From positions 1 to 39,296 of the forward strand of contig NZ_JAGIKZ010000030.1 in NCBI RefSeq assembly GCF_017874625.1: 39,296 nucleotides of DNA. The letters run 5' to 3'. A model generated the notes under the pieces. That model saw only the letters and a list, made by a program, of their open reading frames with translations. It was not told where the DNA came from and made no database searches. Positions 23,201-31,456 of this stretch are shown in pieces; the stretch's first letter is position 1, and each line of letters starts with the position of its first letter. The DNA comes from Cytobacillus eiseniae. GTDB taxonomy: Bacteria > Bacillota > Bacilli > Bacillales > Cytobacillaceae. The translations under genes and the position numbers were made by a program.

Positions 23201-23848
23201 TTATTCATCACTATCTCCATTCCCGCTGTCAAACATCTTCATCATATACATAAGACTGCCACTTTCGACACCAAGCAACCTCTCTACATTAAAAACAAAT
23301 GCCTTTATACGTGAAGCAAGTTCTTCATTCGTCAAATGAACGATATCATCGTCAAAAACAGTATTCGTATATGCCACAATCATTTCCATGCATTCATATG
23401 GATACGGGGTATTGAATAGTTCTTGATCAATCCCCTCGCGGATTATTTCCGTTAGTATCGGCGGAACACCATTGATAATAACCTTTTGTATTTTCTGATG
23501 CATAAGTGCGTTCTGAGGCTTATGAATATGCTCCATAATTTCCTTGCCGTTTTCATTACTTATATTCAGTGACATGACAACGCGGATAATACGTTCATTT
23601 ACAGGTATGCTCTTGTCAGCAGCAATTTCCTGTGCCGTACCTAAAAGGAGGACAGTATATCGCTCAATCAGTGCATCCATAATATCCTCCTTCGACTTGA
23701 AGTGATGATATAGTGTTCCACGTGCAATTCCAACCTTATTGAGAATATCGTTTGTACTTGTGCCATCAAAGCCTTTCTGAGCAAAAAGTTCATCAGCTGC
23801 ATCAAGGATTTCGTTCCTGCGCTCCTCGGCTTTTTTTATCACTCTCAT
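23201..23848 (-). CDS. TetR/AcrR-family repressor of the ABC operon
   Basis: A 215-residue regulator with an N-terminal TetR helix-turn-helix: NEILDAADELFAQKGFDGTS, then the recognition helix segment GIARGTLYHHFKSKED at about 41-56. The C-terminal helices form the ligand domain and are not conserved enough to name a ligand. GAGGAG precedes the ATG. Directly upstream lie a sigma-A promoter and a palindromic operator, so it should repress itself and, as first gene, the permease 97 bases downstream. A drug or peptide signal releasing it is the usual scheme. Confidence 0.93.
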   Translation of the reverse strand: MRVIKKAEERRNEILDAADELFAQKGFDGTSTNDILNKVGIARGTLYHHFKSKEDIMDALIERYTVLLLGTAQEIAADKSIPVNERIIRVVMSLNISNENGKEIMEHIHKPQNALMHQKIQKVIINGVPPILTEIIREGIDQELFNTPYPYECMEMIVAYTNTVFDDDIVHLTNEELASRIKAFVFNVERLLGVESGSLMYMMKMFDSGNGDSDE

Positions 23849-23866
23849 TATTTCAACTCCTCATAA

Positions 23867-23883
23867 ACAGACCGACTGTCTGT
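23867..23883. promoter_or_regulatory. TetR-type operator
   Basis: ACAGACCGACTGTCTGT is an inverted repeat with 14 of 17 positions symmetric. It lies between the -10 box and the TetR start codon, and its GACNGACNGTC-like core resembles operators of TetR-family regulators of multidrug exporters. Confidence 0.65.
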
Positions 23884-23889
23884 CTATTT

Positions 23890-23918
23890 ATGTTAGCATG
23901 CTATTTTTAAGTGGTCAA
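23890..23918 (-). promoter_or_regulatory. Promoter of the TetR-ABC operon
   Basis: TTGACC (23913-23918), 17-base spacer, TAACAT (23890-23895) on the minus strand, with the operator immediately downstream of the -10 box. Confidence 0.7.
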
Positions 23919-24122
23919 GAGAATGTTTAAATACTGTGACCTCTTATCAATTTATTTGCTATTAATCAAAATATACAATTATTTAGACAAAAAAGGATAT
24001 TTATTCCGTCGTTTTTAAAAAGACGAAAAAGCCATGGAAGACACTAATACAGCAGTGTAAATCTTCTTGGGAACCACTTCTTTCCAAAATAAAACGATTG
24101 CATAATTCTGCAACCGCTCCTT

Positions 24123-24356
24123 TTAGCCTAATAGAAATCCTTCGATAGATACATATAATGAAAATAAAAAAACAGCAATGAGAAACGAGCCCATCCCTCT
24201 TTCTCCTTTCTTAAATGACTCTACTCCCATAACGAGCATCGTTAAGCTCATGAAAAAGATCATATACTCTCCAAACGTAAAATCTTTCGTAAAAAATCCA
24301 TAAGAAGCCAATAAAAAAGTGATTACAGCAAACACATAACGAAGAATTTTTAACAA
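24123..24356 (-). CDS. YczI-like small membrane protein (DUF3953)
   Basis: A 77-residue protein with three hydrophobic segments (about 4-22, 30-48, 55-74) and a short charged loop with ESFKKGE. The pattern and length match the Bacillus YczI / DUF3953 family, of unknown role. It starts with TTG; AAAGGA lies nine bases before. It stands alone between the TetR gene and a 380-base gap. Confidence 0.75.
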   Translation of the reverse strand: MLKILRYVFAVITFLLASYGFFTKDFTFGEYMIFFMSLTMLVMGVESFKKGERGMGSFLIAVFLFSLYVSIEGFLLG

Positions 24357-24739
24357 AAAATCATTTCCTTTCTTCTAAAACAAAAACAATTAATGTAAAA
24401 GGATAAAATATTTATTCCGTTCCATTTATACATCATACCTTAAATAACGAAAGAACTCAGTATTTTGCAAAGGCTATTACTGATTAAGGCAAATCATATA
24501 TGTTATGATATTTTGAAAGATTAGGTGAAATTTTAATGAATAAAAAGATGAATATAATACATTCACAGTAGCTCTTTCCCGGTCAAAAGATGATAGAGGG
24601 GGAACATTCCCTAAAAAAGATTCCCTAATCTATCCCATTAGTTGAAGATTAGAACTTTCACAATCTTATATTTACCTTAATATGAAAAAAAATATTGTGT
24701 AAAAAGATCATTTTATTGCCTGTCTCCTCTCTCACTAAT
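24357..24739. other. Gene-free AT-rich stretch
   Basis: No gene recognised. The only open frame with a plausible ribosome binding site is an 11-codon plus-strand frame at 24536-24571, judged too short to call. No hairpin-plus-T terminator was found. Confidence 0.4.
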
Positions 24740-25360
24740 TCAACCAAAAATCAAACGAAATATCCGTTCATACGCATCATAAATTTTATTGGCCTCTTCC
24801 TGTTGTTTGAAGTCATTTTTATATTGACCAACAAATAAATCGAATTCACTAAGATCCATTAACATATTTACTAAAGCCTTTGGGATTTCCTCCCACGAAT
24901 AAATTTCGTCGATACGATCGGACAATTCATGATAGATTCTTTCAAATTGTTGTTCATCCATTCCTTTGCCATTTGAAAGCTTTTCAAAAAAATTGCCGTT
25001 TTCGTTGATTTTCTCACTCAACCTGGCAATCACTCTGGCTTTTTCAGGGTCTACTTCCCCCTGTTCTTTCATACATCTTTGAATCAGCTTTTTCGTATTT
25101 TCAGCTGCGTTCCTAATACGGACGGATTCTTCATCCCCATATATTAATGAAAAGTTGTACAGTTCATCATACAGACCAACTAAAGGATGGAAGGCCTCTC
25201 CCGGTATACTTGTACGACTCGCCCATTCATCCGCACAATCAGTGAGTGCCTTAACTAACTTTTCATACGCCTTTTCATCGAAACCATTTCCCATTCGCAG
25301 CTCTACAAGTAAATTTACTTCTGCCTGTTCAAAGTCAGCTATTAGCTCTTTGTCTTTCAC
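24740..25360 (-). CDS. Helical protein of two tandem repeats, unknown function
   Basis: A soluble acidic protein of 206 residues. It consists of two similar halves: in each, NG...DE(K/Q) leads to a helix with L..D..DE(W/I), then IP, an LV.L.DL-type helix and an F.L..G segment, with about 75-residue spacing. Such internal duplication suggests a helical bundle made by tandem repetition. I chose a GTG start at 25360 because AGGAG lies seven bases before it; an in-frame ATG at 25402 has no good ribosome binding site and would add 14 residues. I do not recognise the family. Neighbours are a small membrane protein upstream and the YczI-like gene downstream; no role follows. Confidence 0.75.
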   Translation of the reverse strand: MKDKELIADFEQAEVNLLVELRMGNGFDEKAYEKLVKALTDCADEWASRTSIPGEAFHPLVGLYDELYNFSLIYGDEESVRIRNAAENTKKLIQRCMKEQGEVDPEKARVIARLSEKINENGNFFEKLSNGKGMDEQQFERIYHELSDRIDEIYSWEEIPKALVNMLMDLSEFDLFVGQYKNDFKQQEEANKIYDAYERIFRLIFG

Positions 25361-25452
25361 ATCTTCACTCCTCTGAAAAGGTTTTGCACTAACTTGCACC
25401 ATTAATCTTTTACCTTGTGATTTTACAATCTGGGCCCTTATACAGAAAAAGA

Positions 25453-25478
25453 GCGTAATTCTTGCTGTAGAATTGCGC
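25453..25478 (-). terminator. Terminator after the 102-residue membrane protein gene
   Basis: Ten-position stem (25453-25462 with 25469-25478) with one mismatch, six-base loop, followed on the minus strand by CTCTTTTTC. Confidence 0.7.
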
Positions 25479-25559
25479 CCATTTGTTAAAGATCAGGTTA
25501 CTATTATGATTGCCTTTATACTATTATTGGCTGAAAATGAAAAATAATTGTTGTTCCTT

Positions 25560-25868
25560 TCATTCCGGCATAGTATAACGCGGGAAAAAATGATACACCA
25601 TAAATACCCCGAATAATATGAACAGGATTGGACCAAAAATCGCATCTTCTGTAAAACCGGCGATTCCAAAAATGATACAAATAAGACCAACCCAGGAAGC
25701 GAACGAGCTCACAGTATAGAAATAAATGGAGCCAATAAACATCAGTGTCCGCCCTAAGAATTGCCCTGATATAGGCTCTTTCACTATACGAATAATACTT
25801 AAAACAACGCTCCATATTAATAGCGCTGGGATCCCCCATAAAAAAATCAATCCGAATAACTTTGCCAT
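25560..25868 (-). CDS. Small membrane protein, unknown
   Basis: A 102-residue protein with three hydrophobic segments (about 5-28, 40-65, 70-95) and few charges. It is followed by a terminator. ATG at 25868 is preceded closely by GGGGG; a TTG four codons earlier is possible. No family is recognised. The gene stands between a GNAT acetyltransferase gene and the tandem-repeat protein gene, all on the minus strand. Confidence 0.65.
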   Translation of the reverse strand: MAKLFGLIFLWGIPALLIWSVVLSIIRIVKEPISGQFLGRTLMFIGSIYFYTVSSFASWVGLICIIFGIAGFTEDAIFGPILFILFGVFMVYHFFPRYTMPE

Positions 25869-25981
25869 TTTTACCCCCAATATCCCTATTTACACTTATA
25901 TTTAGGAATAGGCGTGTTCCTCAATCACTCGCCATGATCATTGAAGAACTGATTTACTATTGATTCGTTATTGAAGCAAAA

Positions 25982-26836
25982 TTATTCACCTTTATCAAAA
26001 CCGAGATGAACAGAGTCTGCAATCCTTTCATAGCCAATTTCCATATAGATCTTATTTGATGTCGGGTTCATCAAATCTGTGTAGAGTACGCAAAAGTCGA
26101 AGTCTTTAAGTAGTTCCCTTGATCCCGCCGTAACAAGCGTCCGAGCATATCCTTTTTTGCGTTCTTCCTTTGGTGTAAAAACCAAGCCAACAGTTACACC
26201 TTTCTTTGTAGGACGTGACTTCTTCATCATCGATACGATCTTTCCTTTATCCTCCCAAATAAAAACCTCTTGTTCTTTTAGAAATAGTGCAACACGTTTT
26301 TTCACTTGTTCGACTGGTGAAATTGGCAGTCCGGCATCATGTTCGAATAAGTTGTACCACTTCTCGATAAGTGGAGAATCAATCTCTTTTGCATAACGCC
26401 AAGAACCAGGACTATGTTCAAGCGTTTCATTCACCTTGTTCAAACGATACAATCCTTGATCCATAAGCAGTTGATGCGTCTTACCGGTTTTCATTTCCCA
26501 CTTTGCTGCGACTTTATATGCCCACTCTTTCAAACTAATAATCGAGCGAAAGTCAATTTCAAGTTCGACCATATTTATTAAGAAGAAATCTATTATTTCT
26601 TCTAAACGGTTTTCATCGACAAAAATAAGATTTAACGGATGTGGGGGTGTCATTTGGAAAAAGGCGAGCACATTTTCCTCTTCCTCAATTGTCGCCATAA
26701 ATGGATTCTTATAATTGCCAGCTTTAATCGCTTGCAGCACACCGTAAAAAAGACTGAATACATCTTCCTTTTCCAATAAAAACGACTCTATCTTTCTCTC
26801 AAAATCATAAGCATGATCATAAACTTTAAATTCCAT
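25982..26836 (-). CDS. GNAT-family N-acetyltransferase
   Basis: A 284-residue protein. The C-terminal 110 residues form the GNAT fold: VGLVFTP leads into E-R-K-K-G-Y-A-R, the acetyl-CoA pyrophosphate loop (R/QxxGxA), followed by TLVTAG and, further on, LYTDLMNPTSNKIYMEIGY, the typical last strand and helix. The N-terminal half is a degenerate second domain as in other two-domain GNATs of Bacillaceae. ATG at 26836 is chosen because GGAG stands eight bases before; an upstream ATG at 26890 would add 18 unlikely residues. Substrate unknown; an amine or small molecule is likely. Confidence 0.88.
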   Translation of the reverse strand: MEFKVYDHAYDFERKIESFLLEKEDVFSLFYGVLQAIKAGNYKNPFMATIEEEENVLAFFQMTPPHPLNLIFVDENRLEEIIDFFLINMVELEIDFRSIISLKEWAYKVAAKWEMKTGKTHQLLMDQGLYRLNKVNETLEHSPGSWRYAKEIDSPLIEKWYNLFEHDAGLPISPVEQVKKRVALFLKEQEVFIWEDKGKIVSMMKKSRPTKKGVTVGLVFTPKEERKKGYARTLVTAGSRELLKDFDFCVLYTDLMNPTSNKIYMEIGYERIADSVHLGFDKGE

Positions 26837-27183
26837 TTTCAACGCTCCATTCATAATCAAATAAAATTGAAGGCAGCAATTTAGAGGCACCTTTCATTCC
26901 GAATATGCCAAAATAAGGGATAACCCTGGATTACGGAAGTTCTCTTTCTATTGAATAGTATCGTTATACGTGCAGCCAGAAAGTTGTTCTTCTTAAAGAT
27001 AAGCACCCTACAGATCAAAAAAAGACAGTGAGATAATCATTTACATCTTCCTTGGATTTTTCACTAACTAGCTGCCATAAAGCAGTGTTTTCTTTATTTT
27101 TCGGTCCAAACCTATTACAGTTTTCATATTGAGGCTTTGAATTCTTTTTTTGCATTAAGCCTTAATCACTTTTTCAAAGGTAA
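26837..27183. other. Intergenic region with one possible small gene
   Basis: Apart from the 46-codon frame at 27015-27155, reported separately, nothing is recognised. Part of the leader of the GNAT gene lies at the left end. Confidence 0.4.
27015..27155 (-). CDS. Possible small protein of 46 residues
   Basis: An ATG with AAGG a few bases upstream opens a frame of 46 codons, starting MQKKNSKPQYENCNRF and ending DYLTVFF. It is charged and hydrophilic with no signal peptide or membrane span, and lies 28 bases downstream of the alkylation repair gene on the same strand. The residue composition looks like real protein, including a tryptophan, cysteine and phenylalanines, but no family is recognised. 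It could be a gene or the remnant of a longer one. Confidence 0.4.
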   Translation of the reverse strand: MQKKNSKPQYENCNRFGPKNKENTALWQLVSEKSKEDVNDYLTVFF

Positions 27184-27852
27184 CTAATTATTATGTCGTT
27201 TGTTCACTTCAATCTTAATGAACTCCGGCAAATAGTTGGGAGTACAACCTTTTGCTACTTTTTCATCTTTGTAAAGACCCGTTTTCTCTCCAAGTTTAAT
27301 ACAACGGGCACGATTCTTTTCATCATAAACGCCTATCCAGCCTGCGGTGAAATTCATAGCCCATTGTACTTCTGGTTCTTCCTTCGTAATAGTAGCTTCT
27401 AATGCAGATAGCAAATATGCGGTGTTATCAGGCGGTGTTTGTCCCGTCCATCGCAATCGCCCTTGATAATACCAGAAAGCTCGCCTTTGAAGAGCATAAG
27501 GACTATGTTCCCAAGACTCCATCAATGCAATTTTCTTCTTGTCTTTGGTAAGCTGATTAGCCATTAACCAATCCATTAAGTTATTTCGCTCATCAAAAGT
27601 GTGAGTCTGCATATCCTTATCAAGCTTATTTAGTACATCTTGTGAAAGAAGTTTTTTATCCATAATTAAGATTGCTAATAGTCTCAGCAAAAACTCTTCG
27701 GTTGACCAAAGTTCCATAGCTAGTTCATGATCTGTTTTAATGTCCTTCGCGATTTTTCGCAAGTCGCCTAGCTTAGTTTTACTATTGATCTGAGATAGAA
27801 TGGTTTCCGCTTTTAAAGAGGGTTTTATTTCTGTACCTTTATTTTCATTCAT
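27184..27852 (-). CDS. DNA alkylation repair protein (AlkD-like HEAT repeats)
   Basis: A 222-residue all-helical protein of the DNA alkylation repair family (PF08713), built of HEAT-like repeats. Marks: a WSTEEFLLRLLAILI helix, a segment D-W-L-M-A-N, E-S-W-E-x-S-P-Y-A-x-Q-R-R-A-F-W with the aromatic/arginine pattern used for DNA contact, and W-A-M-N-F..G-W-I-G later on. Such proteins excise or bind alkylated bases; this subgroup is the YhaZ-like branch. ATG at 27852 with AAGGAG nine bases upstream is the start; the frame is open to 27894 but that part is the dispersed repeat at 27877. Confidence 0.85.
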   Translation of the reverse strand: MNENKGTEIKPSLKAETILSQINSKTKLGDLRKIAKDIKTDHELAMELWSTEEFLLRLLAILIMDKKLLSQDVLNKLDKDMQTHTFDERNNLMDWLMANQLTKDKKKIALMESWEHSPYALQRRAFWYYQGRLRWTGQTPPDNTAYLLSALEATITKEEPEVQWAMNFTAGWIGVYDEKNRARCIKLGEKTGLYKDEKVAKGCTPNYLPEFIKIEVNKRHNN

Positions 27853-27870
27853 TTTATACAACTCCTTTAT

Positions 27871-27904
27871 GGGATACAGGGGGGCGTTTCTCATGCTTCA
27901 TCAG
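27871..27904. repeat. Dispersed repeat, copy 3
   Basis: GGATACAGGGGGGCGTTTCTC followed by ATGCTTCAT, an altered version of the element at 19994-20021. It lies just upstream of the alkylation repair gene and might have moved its 5' region. Confidence 0.65.
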
Positions 27905-28085
27905 AAACATGAACCATACTCTTGCCTACTTAGATCCTAGCACTTTCGCCATTCAACTGTTTAAATCCTCTATTTCTTCCAGTTCTTCTGTTTTCACTTT
28001 CCTTCAGTTGAACAACCCACCCACCAGAATAAAAGCAGATTTCAAGGGCACGATAACCTCTATACATAAAAATGAGGTGACGGAA

Positions 28086-28571
28086 ATGGCTAATATGAAG
28101 CAAGAAGAAATGGATACATTAAGAGAGTTAATTAAAGAAGTGGACACGGCGATGCTGACGACGGTAACGGAAGAAGGGCTCGTTTCACGTCCAATGAAAA
28201 CACAGGAAGTCGAGTTTGATGGGGACTTATGGTTTTTTACAAAAAAAGAGACTAGTAAGTATGAAGAAATTATCCATGATCAAGATGTGAATGTCGCATA
28301 TGCAGGTAAATCCTATGTTTCCGTCCGCGGAAGAGCAGAAATCGTGGAGGATTTAGCCAAGAAAAAAGAATTGTGGAGCAAAGCATATGAGACAATCATG
28401 CAAACCTCTTATGATGATCCGAACGTTGTCTTAATAAAGGTAAAAGCAGAAGCAGCCGAGTATTGGGATACCGGTAATTTTACGAAGCAAATCGCCTTTT
28501 TCTATAAACGCATGACAGGGCAAAGCGCTGAATCGACTGATGGGAATGAAACGGTTGAATTGAATAATTAA
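28086..28571 (+). CDS. ydaG: Pyridoxamine 5'-phosphate oxidase-like general stress protein (YdaG-like)
   Basis: A 161-residue protein of the split-barrel flavin-binding family. After a helix, A-M-L-T-T-V-T-E-E-G-x-V-S-R-P-M marks the first strands, D-G-D-L-W-F-F-T the next, and Y-V-S-V-R-G-R-A-E-I the barrel strand; the layout matches Bacillus general stress protein 26 (YdaG). Members bind FMN or F420-like cofactors and reduce small substrates. GAGGTGA precedes the ATG at 28086; the frame is open from 27909 but the extra residues are not family-like. It is one of the few plus-strand genes here. A sigma-B promoter was looked for and not found with confidence. Confidence 0.88.
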   Translation: MANMKQEEMDTLRELIKEVDTAMLTTVTEEGLVSRPMKTQEVEFDGDLWFFTKKETSKYEEIIHDQDVNVAYAGKSYVSVRGRAEIVEDLAKKKELWSKAYETIMQTSYDDPNVVLIKVKAEAAEYWDTGNFTKQIAFFYKRMTGQSAESTDGNETVELNN

Positions 28572-28627
28572 CAGGTTAGATGGGTTGTCTTGTTAGTGGA
28601 CAATCCATTTTGCCAACCCAATAAAGA

Positions 28628-28963
28628 TTATTTCATTTGTTCTACACTTTTTTGCACGATTTCCACCAAATCGTCTTCGGCCCCAAGACTAAAGTTAAAT
28701 AAAATCCCGCTTCCTCCCCCAGCCCCAATGGCTGAAACAAAAATCATACCGTTGTCACCGACGACAGTAAGGCTCAAGCTTGCACGATTGCCATTTCTCA
28801 TAAAATACTTATCATACACACGCACCGCTATTTTCGTCAATCCAATCGTATAATTGCTTTCATCCACTAAATTCATGGTGCTAGCGCTAATGCTAATATC
28901 ATTTTCTAAATGTTTAACGACTTTCTCAAATTCACCAGTTAATGTGTTTTCATATTTGGCCAT
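28628..28963 (-). CDS. DUF6054-family protein
   Basis: A 111-residue protein. After a helix (GEFEKVVKHLENDI) come beta strands, and a glycine-rich GAGGGSG at about 80-86 precedes the last strand and helix. The length and this pattern match, from memory, DUF6054, small proteins of unknown role in Firmicutes. GGGGAGA stands before the ATG. It converges with the YdaG-like gene, 56 bases apart. Confidence 0.72.
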   Translation of the reverse strand: MAKYENTLTGEFEKVVKHLENDISISASTMNLVDESNYTIGLTKIAVRVYDKYFMRNGNRASLSLTVVGDNGMIFVSAIGAGGGSGILFNFSLGAEDDLVEIVQKSVEQMK

Positions 28964-29201
28964 ATTCCCATCTCCCCTTGCAAATTTTTTGCTATAGCTT
29001 CCTTTTTCTATTGTTAGAAAAGGGCTAAAATATTCGAATAAGAATGCTTTATGAGTAAAAACAATTGACCTCTTTTAACAATTCCCTCCCTTAATCATAC
29101 GGTTATCACCTTAGGTTAGTTTCAATTTTCAGATACTTTTCACACTATATCTCTCATCGGAACAATCGTTTCAATAAGAATATATATCTCTATTAAAAAA
29201 A

Positions 29202-29225
29202 CAGCCCCCTTAAAAAAGGAGGCTG
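29202..29225 (-). terminator. Terminator after the methyltransferase gene
   Basis: Ten-position stem (29202-29211 with 29216-29225), short A loop, followed by a long T run on the minus strand. Confidence 0.8.
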
Positions 29226-29232
29226 CAGTCCG

Positions 29233-29979
29233 TTAATTTCTAAAAAGATAGAGGGCAAAACCTAATGTATCTCTCCCCCATTTGTTATACGTCTGTTTCC
29301 ACGCTCTGATCTTTTCTAGCATTTCTGGACAATCAGGATCTTCAGGATTCTGAAAGCAATAGTTTTCAATTGACATGGCATATAGCCATTCGTAATGGTC
29401 CCAATCATCCTCACTGGCTGTTGTTGACCAAAGGGGAATTAGCCCTAGACTTTGTCCTAGTTGAATATTTTCATAGTGACTTTTTAAATCGGATTCTTCT
29501 GCACCAAGTGCATGTAAATAGGCAGGACTGGGAGACTGTTTCCAATAGCCTTCACCTATAAGGATATACCCATCTTTTCTTACACATTTCTTGAGTGCTT
29601 GAATCGTGGAACTGAAATCACCAATAGCGTGAGTGGAGCCTATACATACACCTAAATCAAAATGATGTTCGGGAAATGCTTCAACTACTGTTTTGGCGTC
29701 AGCCTGTATGAAATCGATTTTTTCCATCGGGATTCTTCCATTGGCCCGTTGCTTCCCTCGATTAATAGCCCCATCATACCGTTCTATGGCCGTTGCGGTT
29801 ACATCGTATGTTTCAACAAAGCGAATGGGCAGCTCACAAGATCCCGCTCCAATATCAATCATCTTGTTTTCAGGTTTTAATGGAATCAAATCGATTAATT
29901 TATTTACCTTTTCCGTACTAATTGGATTGCTAAAAACATGATCCCTGTGGGCAATAGCTGAGTATTTGTCTCTGTTCAT
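29233..29979 (-). CDS. Class I SAM-dependent methyltransferase
   Basis: A 248-residue protein. Motif I, M-I-D-I-G-A-G-S-C-E-L-P at about 40-51, binds S-adenosylmethionine; A-I-E-R-Y-D-G follows as the acidic loop, and F-D-L-G-V-C-I-G-S-T-H-A is motif IV. The C-terminal part contains tryptophans and may bind a small-molecule substrate. AAAAGGAG precedes the ATG. It has its own terminator and stands alone. Substrate unknown; such genes in Bacillaceae usually modify small molecules. Confidence 0.9.
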   Translation of the reverse strand: MNRDKYSAIAHRDHVFSNPISTEKVNKLIDLIPLKPENKMIDIGAGSCELPIRFVETYDVTATAIERYDGAINRGKQRANGRIPMEKIDFIQADAKTVVEAFPEHHFDLGVCIGSTHAIGDFSSTIQALKKCVRKDGYILIGEGYWKQSPSPAYLHALGAEESDLKSHYENIQLGQSLGLIPLWSTTASEDDWDHYEWLYAMSIENYCFQNPEDPDCPEMLEKIRAWKQTYNKWGRDTLGFALYLFRN

Positions 29980-30161
29980 ATAAATCTCCTTTTATTGATT
30001 TAATTGAAGGTTTGTAAAAAAATACATCGCTCATAAATACTCAACTCCTTTAAATGAATAAACATTGGTCAATTAAACCATTGTTTGATATTATTTTACA
30101 ACGATTGAACTGGGAATGATAGATTTTAATTAATCATAAATTCAGAAATCATTTCAACTTG

Positions 30162-30938
30162 CTAAACAAAAACAGAATATTCAACAGGATCGATAAATCC
30201 TACTATTTTTGCTAATTTAATAGAAGATGCATTTGACACATCACAGTCCCATCTAGGAACGAGACGATTTTTCAGGCAATGATCGATATATATTTTTGCT
30301 AGTGTTAATGCCAACCCTTGTCCTCTATACGCTTCATGCGTAACAATATCAATCTCTGCAAATTGCTTGGAAGAAAAAATCGAAGTACATTCACTAATTA
30401 TTTTTCCATGATGAAGCATACAAAAGCCAAAGCCTTTTTCCATAAAGTTGGATATAGATCCCCAATATTCTTTATAATATGTCTGATTAAATTCTAGGCT
30501 TTTCTTTATTGATTCAGCATTTATTTTTTCGATCGCATATTCACTAGATTCTACTTTTTTATCATCTAAAATCTTACTAATATTATATGTAAAAGAAAGT
30601 CGGTGCAGCTGCTTGATTTTTTCTTTCAACTGATTGTTTATTACATCATTCCATTTTTCCGTTGAAGAAAATAAAGTAAATCGCAAATTTTCCTTTTTCC
30701 TTTGCCGATACAACTCAAAGAGAAAATGATTGAAATCCGAGTGATTGGTTTCTCCTGCCACGAAATAAAGACCTGCATTTGTGCTGATCAATACGGATTG
30801 GGGCAATCTGGCATCCGCATAAACGGTTCCTTCTGTATAGCCATCCAAAATAGAATGGACGAACGTTGGGCAAGAGATATTCTTATTGTTTACGATTCTT
30901 TTTACATGATCAAATTCAGTTATATTCAGTTTCAGCAT
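30162..30938 (-). CDS. GNAT-family N-acetyltransferase
   Basis: A 258-residue protein of the two-domain GNAT_acetyltran type. The C-terminal domain has A-E-I-D-I-V-T-H-E-A-Y-R-G-Q-G-L-A, the acetyl-CoA binding loop, followed by a helix and R-W-D-C-D-V-S-N-A-S-S-I-K-L-A-K, the usual end of the fold. The N-terminal domain has a conserved N-terminal helix and strands. ATG at 30938 is chosen, with AAAGGTG seven bases before; the frame is open to 30959. Not closely similar to the GNAT gene at 25982. Confidence 0.88.
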   Translation of the reverse strand: MLKLNITEFDHVKRIVNNKNISCPTFVHSILDGYTEGTVYADARLPQSVLISTNAGLYFVAGETNHSDFNHFLFELYRQRKKENLRFTLFSSTEKWNDVINNQLKEKIKQLHRLSFTYNISKILDDKKVESSEYAIEKINAESIKKSLEFNQTYYKEYWGSISNFMEKGFGFCMLHHGKIISECTSIFSSKQFAEIDIVTHEAYRGQGLALTLAKIYIDHCLKNRLVPRWDCDVSNASSIKLAKIVGFIDPVEYSVFV

Positions 30939-31456
30939 AGGAATACACCTTTCTATCATTGAAATACGTATTTATACATTTTGTATAGAATGGACAGGGC
31001 CACAAAAAAATGTGCGAATCTCCTCGATCAAGGAATACACCCTTTGAATAAAATATGCCATTCGGTTTAGGGGTAGAAAAAAGCATTGGTACAAGTTATC
31101 TAGAGGAGAGATGGGAAGTTGCTGATTATCTAGCACTAATTAGTTGCGGAATCAGGTCGAGCGGAGAAATAGACGGAAAAATTCCGCTTATTTCGTAATT
31201 ATTAATAATAATAGCCTAAATAAGCGGAAAAACTCCGCCTATTTACTTAAAAAAGTCAAAAACGAGCAGTTTTTCATTGAATAAGCGGAAAAATTCCGCT
31301 TATTTCACCCAAAATGAGCTTCATTTTGCATTTAAGCGGAATTTCTCCGCTTATTTTTCTTTTGCTCGATACTTGTTAAAGAACAAGATATCTCCTTTAG
31401 ATGAAAGGGACGTTCTTTAGAAAATTCATGTATCAGCTAAAGGTTTTATAATCGAA
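30939..31456. other. Intergenic region holding an array of palindromic repeats
   Basis: No gene recognised in 518 bases. The right part (31161-31357) is a cluster of four related palindromes, reported separately. Confidence 0.55.
31161..31357. repeat. Cluster of four AAGCGGAAAAATTCCGCTT-type palindromes
   Basis: Copies at 31161-31195 (altered), 31218-31244, 31280-31305 and 31330-31357; each is a stem AATAAGCGGA / TCCGCTTATT with an A/T centre. A further copy is at 39153-39179. They are bacterial interspersed palindromes of the REP kind, common in some Bacillus-group genomes, able to form cruciforms in DNA or hairpins in RNA. No transposase is near. Confidence 0.8.

Noticed and set aside
24536..24571. 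Plus-strand frame of 11 codons (MNKKMNIIHSQ) with a possible AGGTG site, resembling a leader peptide or the start of an Erm-type methyltransferase
   Set aside because: Too short, ends in a stop with no continuing match in other frames, and no regulated gene follows on the plus strand.
27853..27894. N-terminal extension of the alkylation repair protein and of the plus-strand YdaG-like frame (27909-28085)
   Set aside because: Good ribosome binding sites lie at the internal ATG codons (27852 and 28086), and the extra sequence is repeat or not family-like.
31161..31357. CRISPR array
   Set aside because: Repeats are palindromic, vary in sequence, and the intervals are of unequal length; no cas genes are near.
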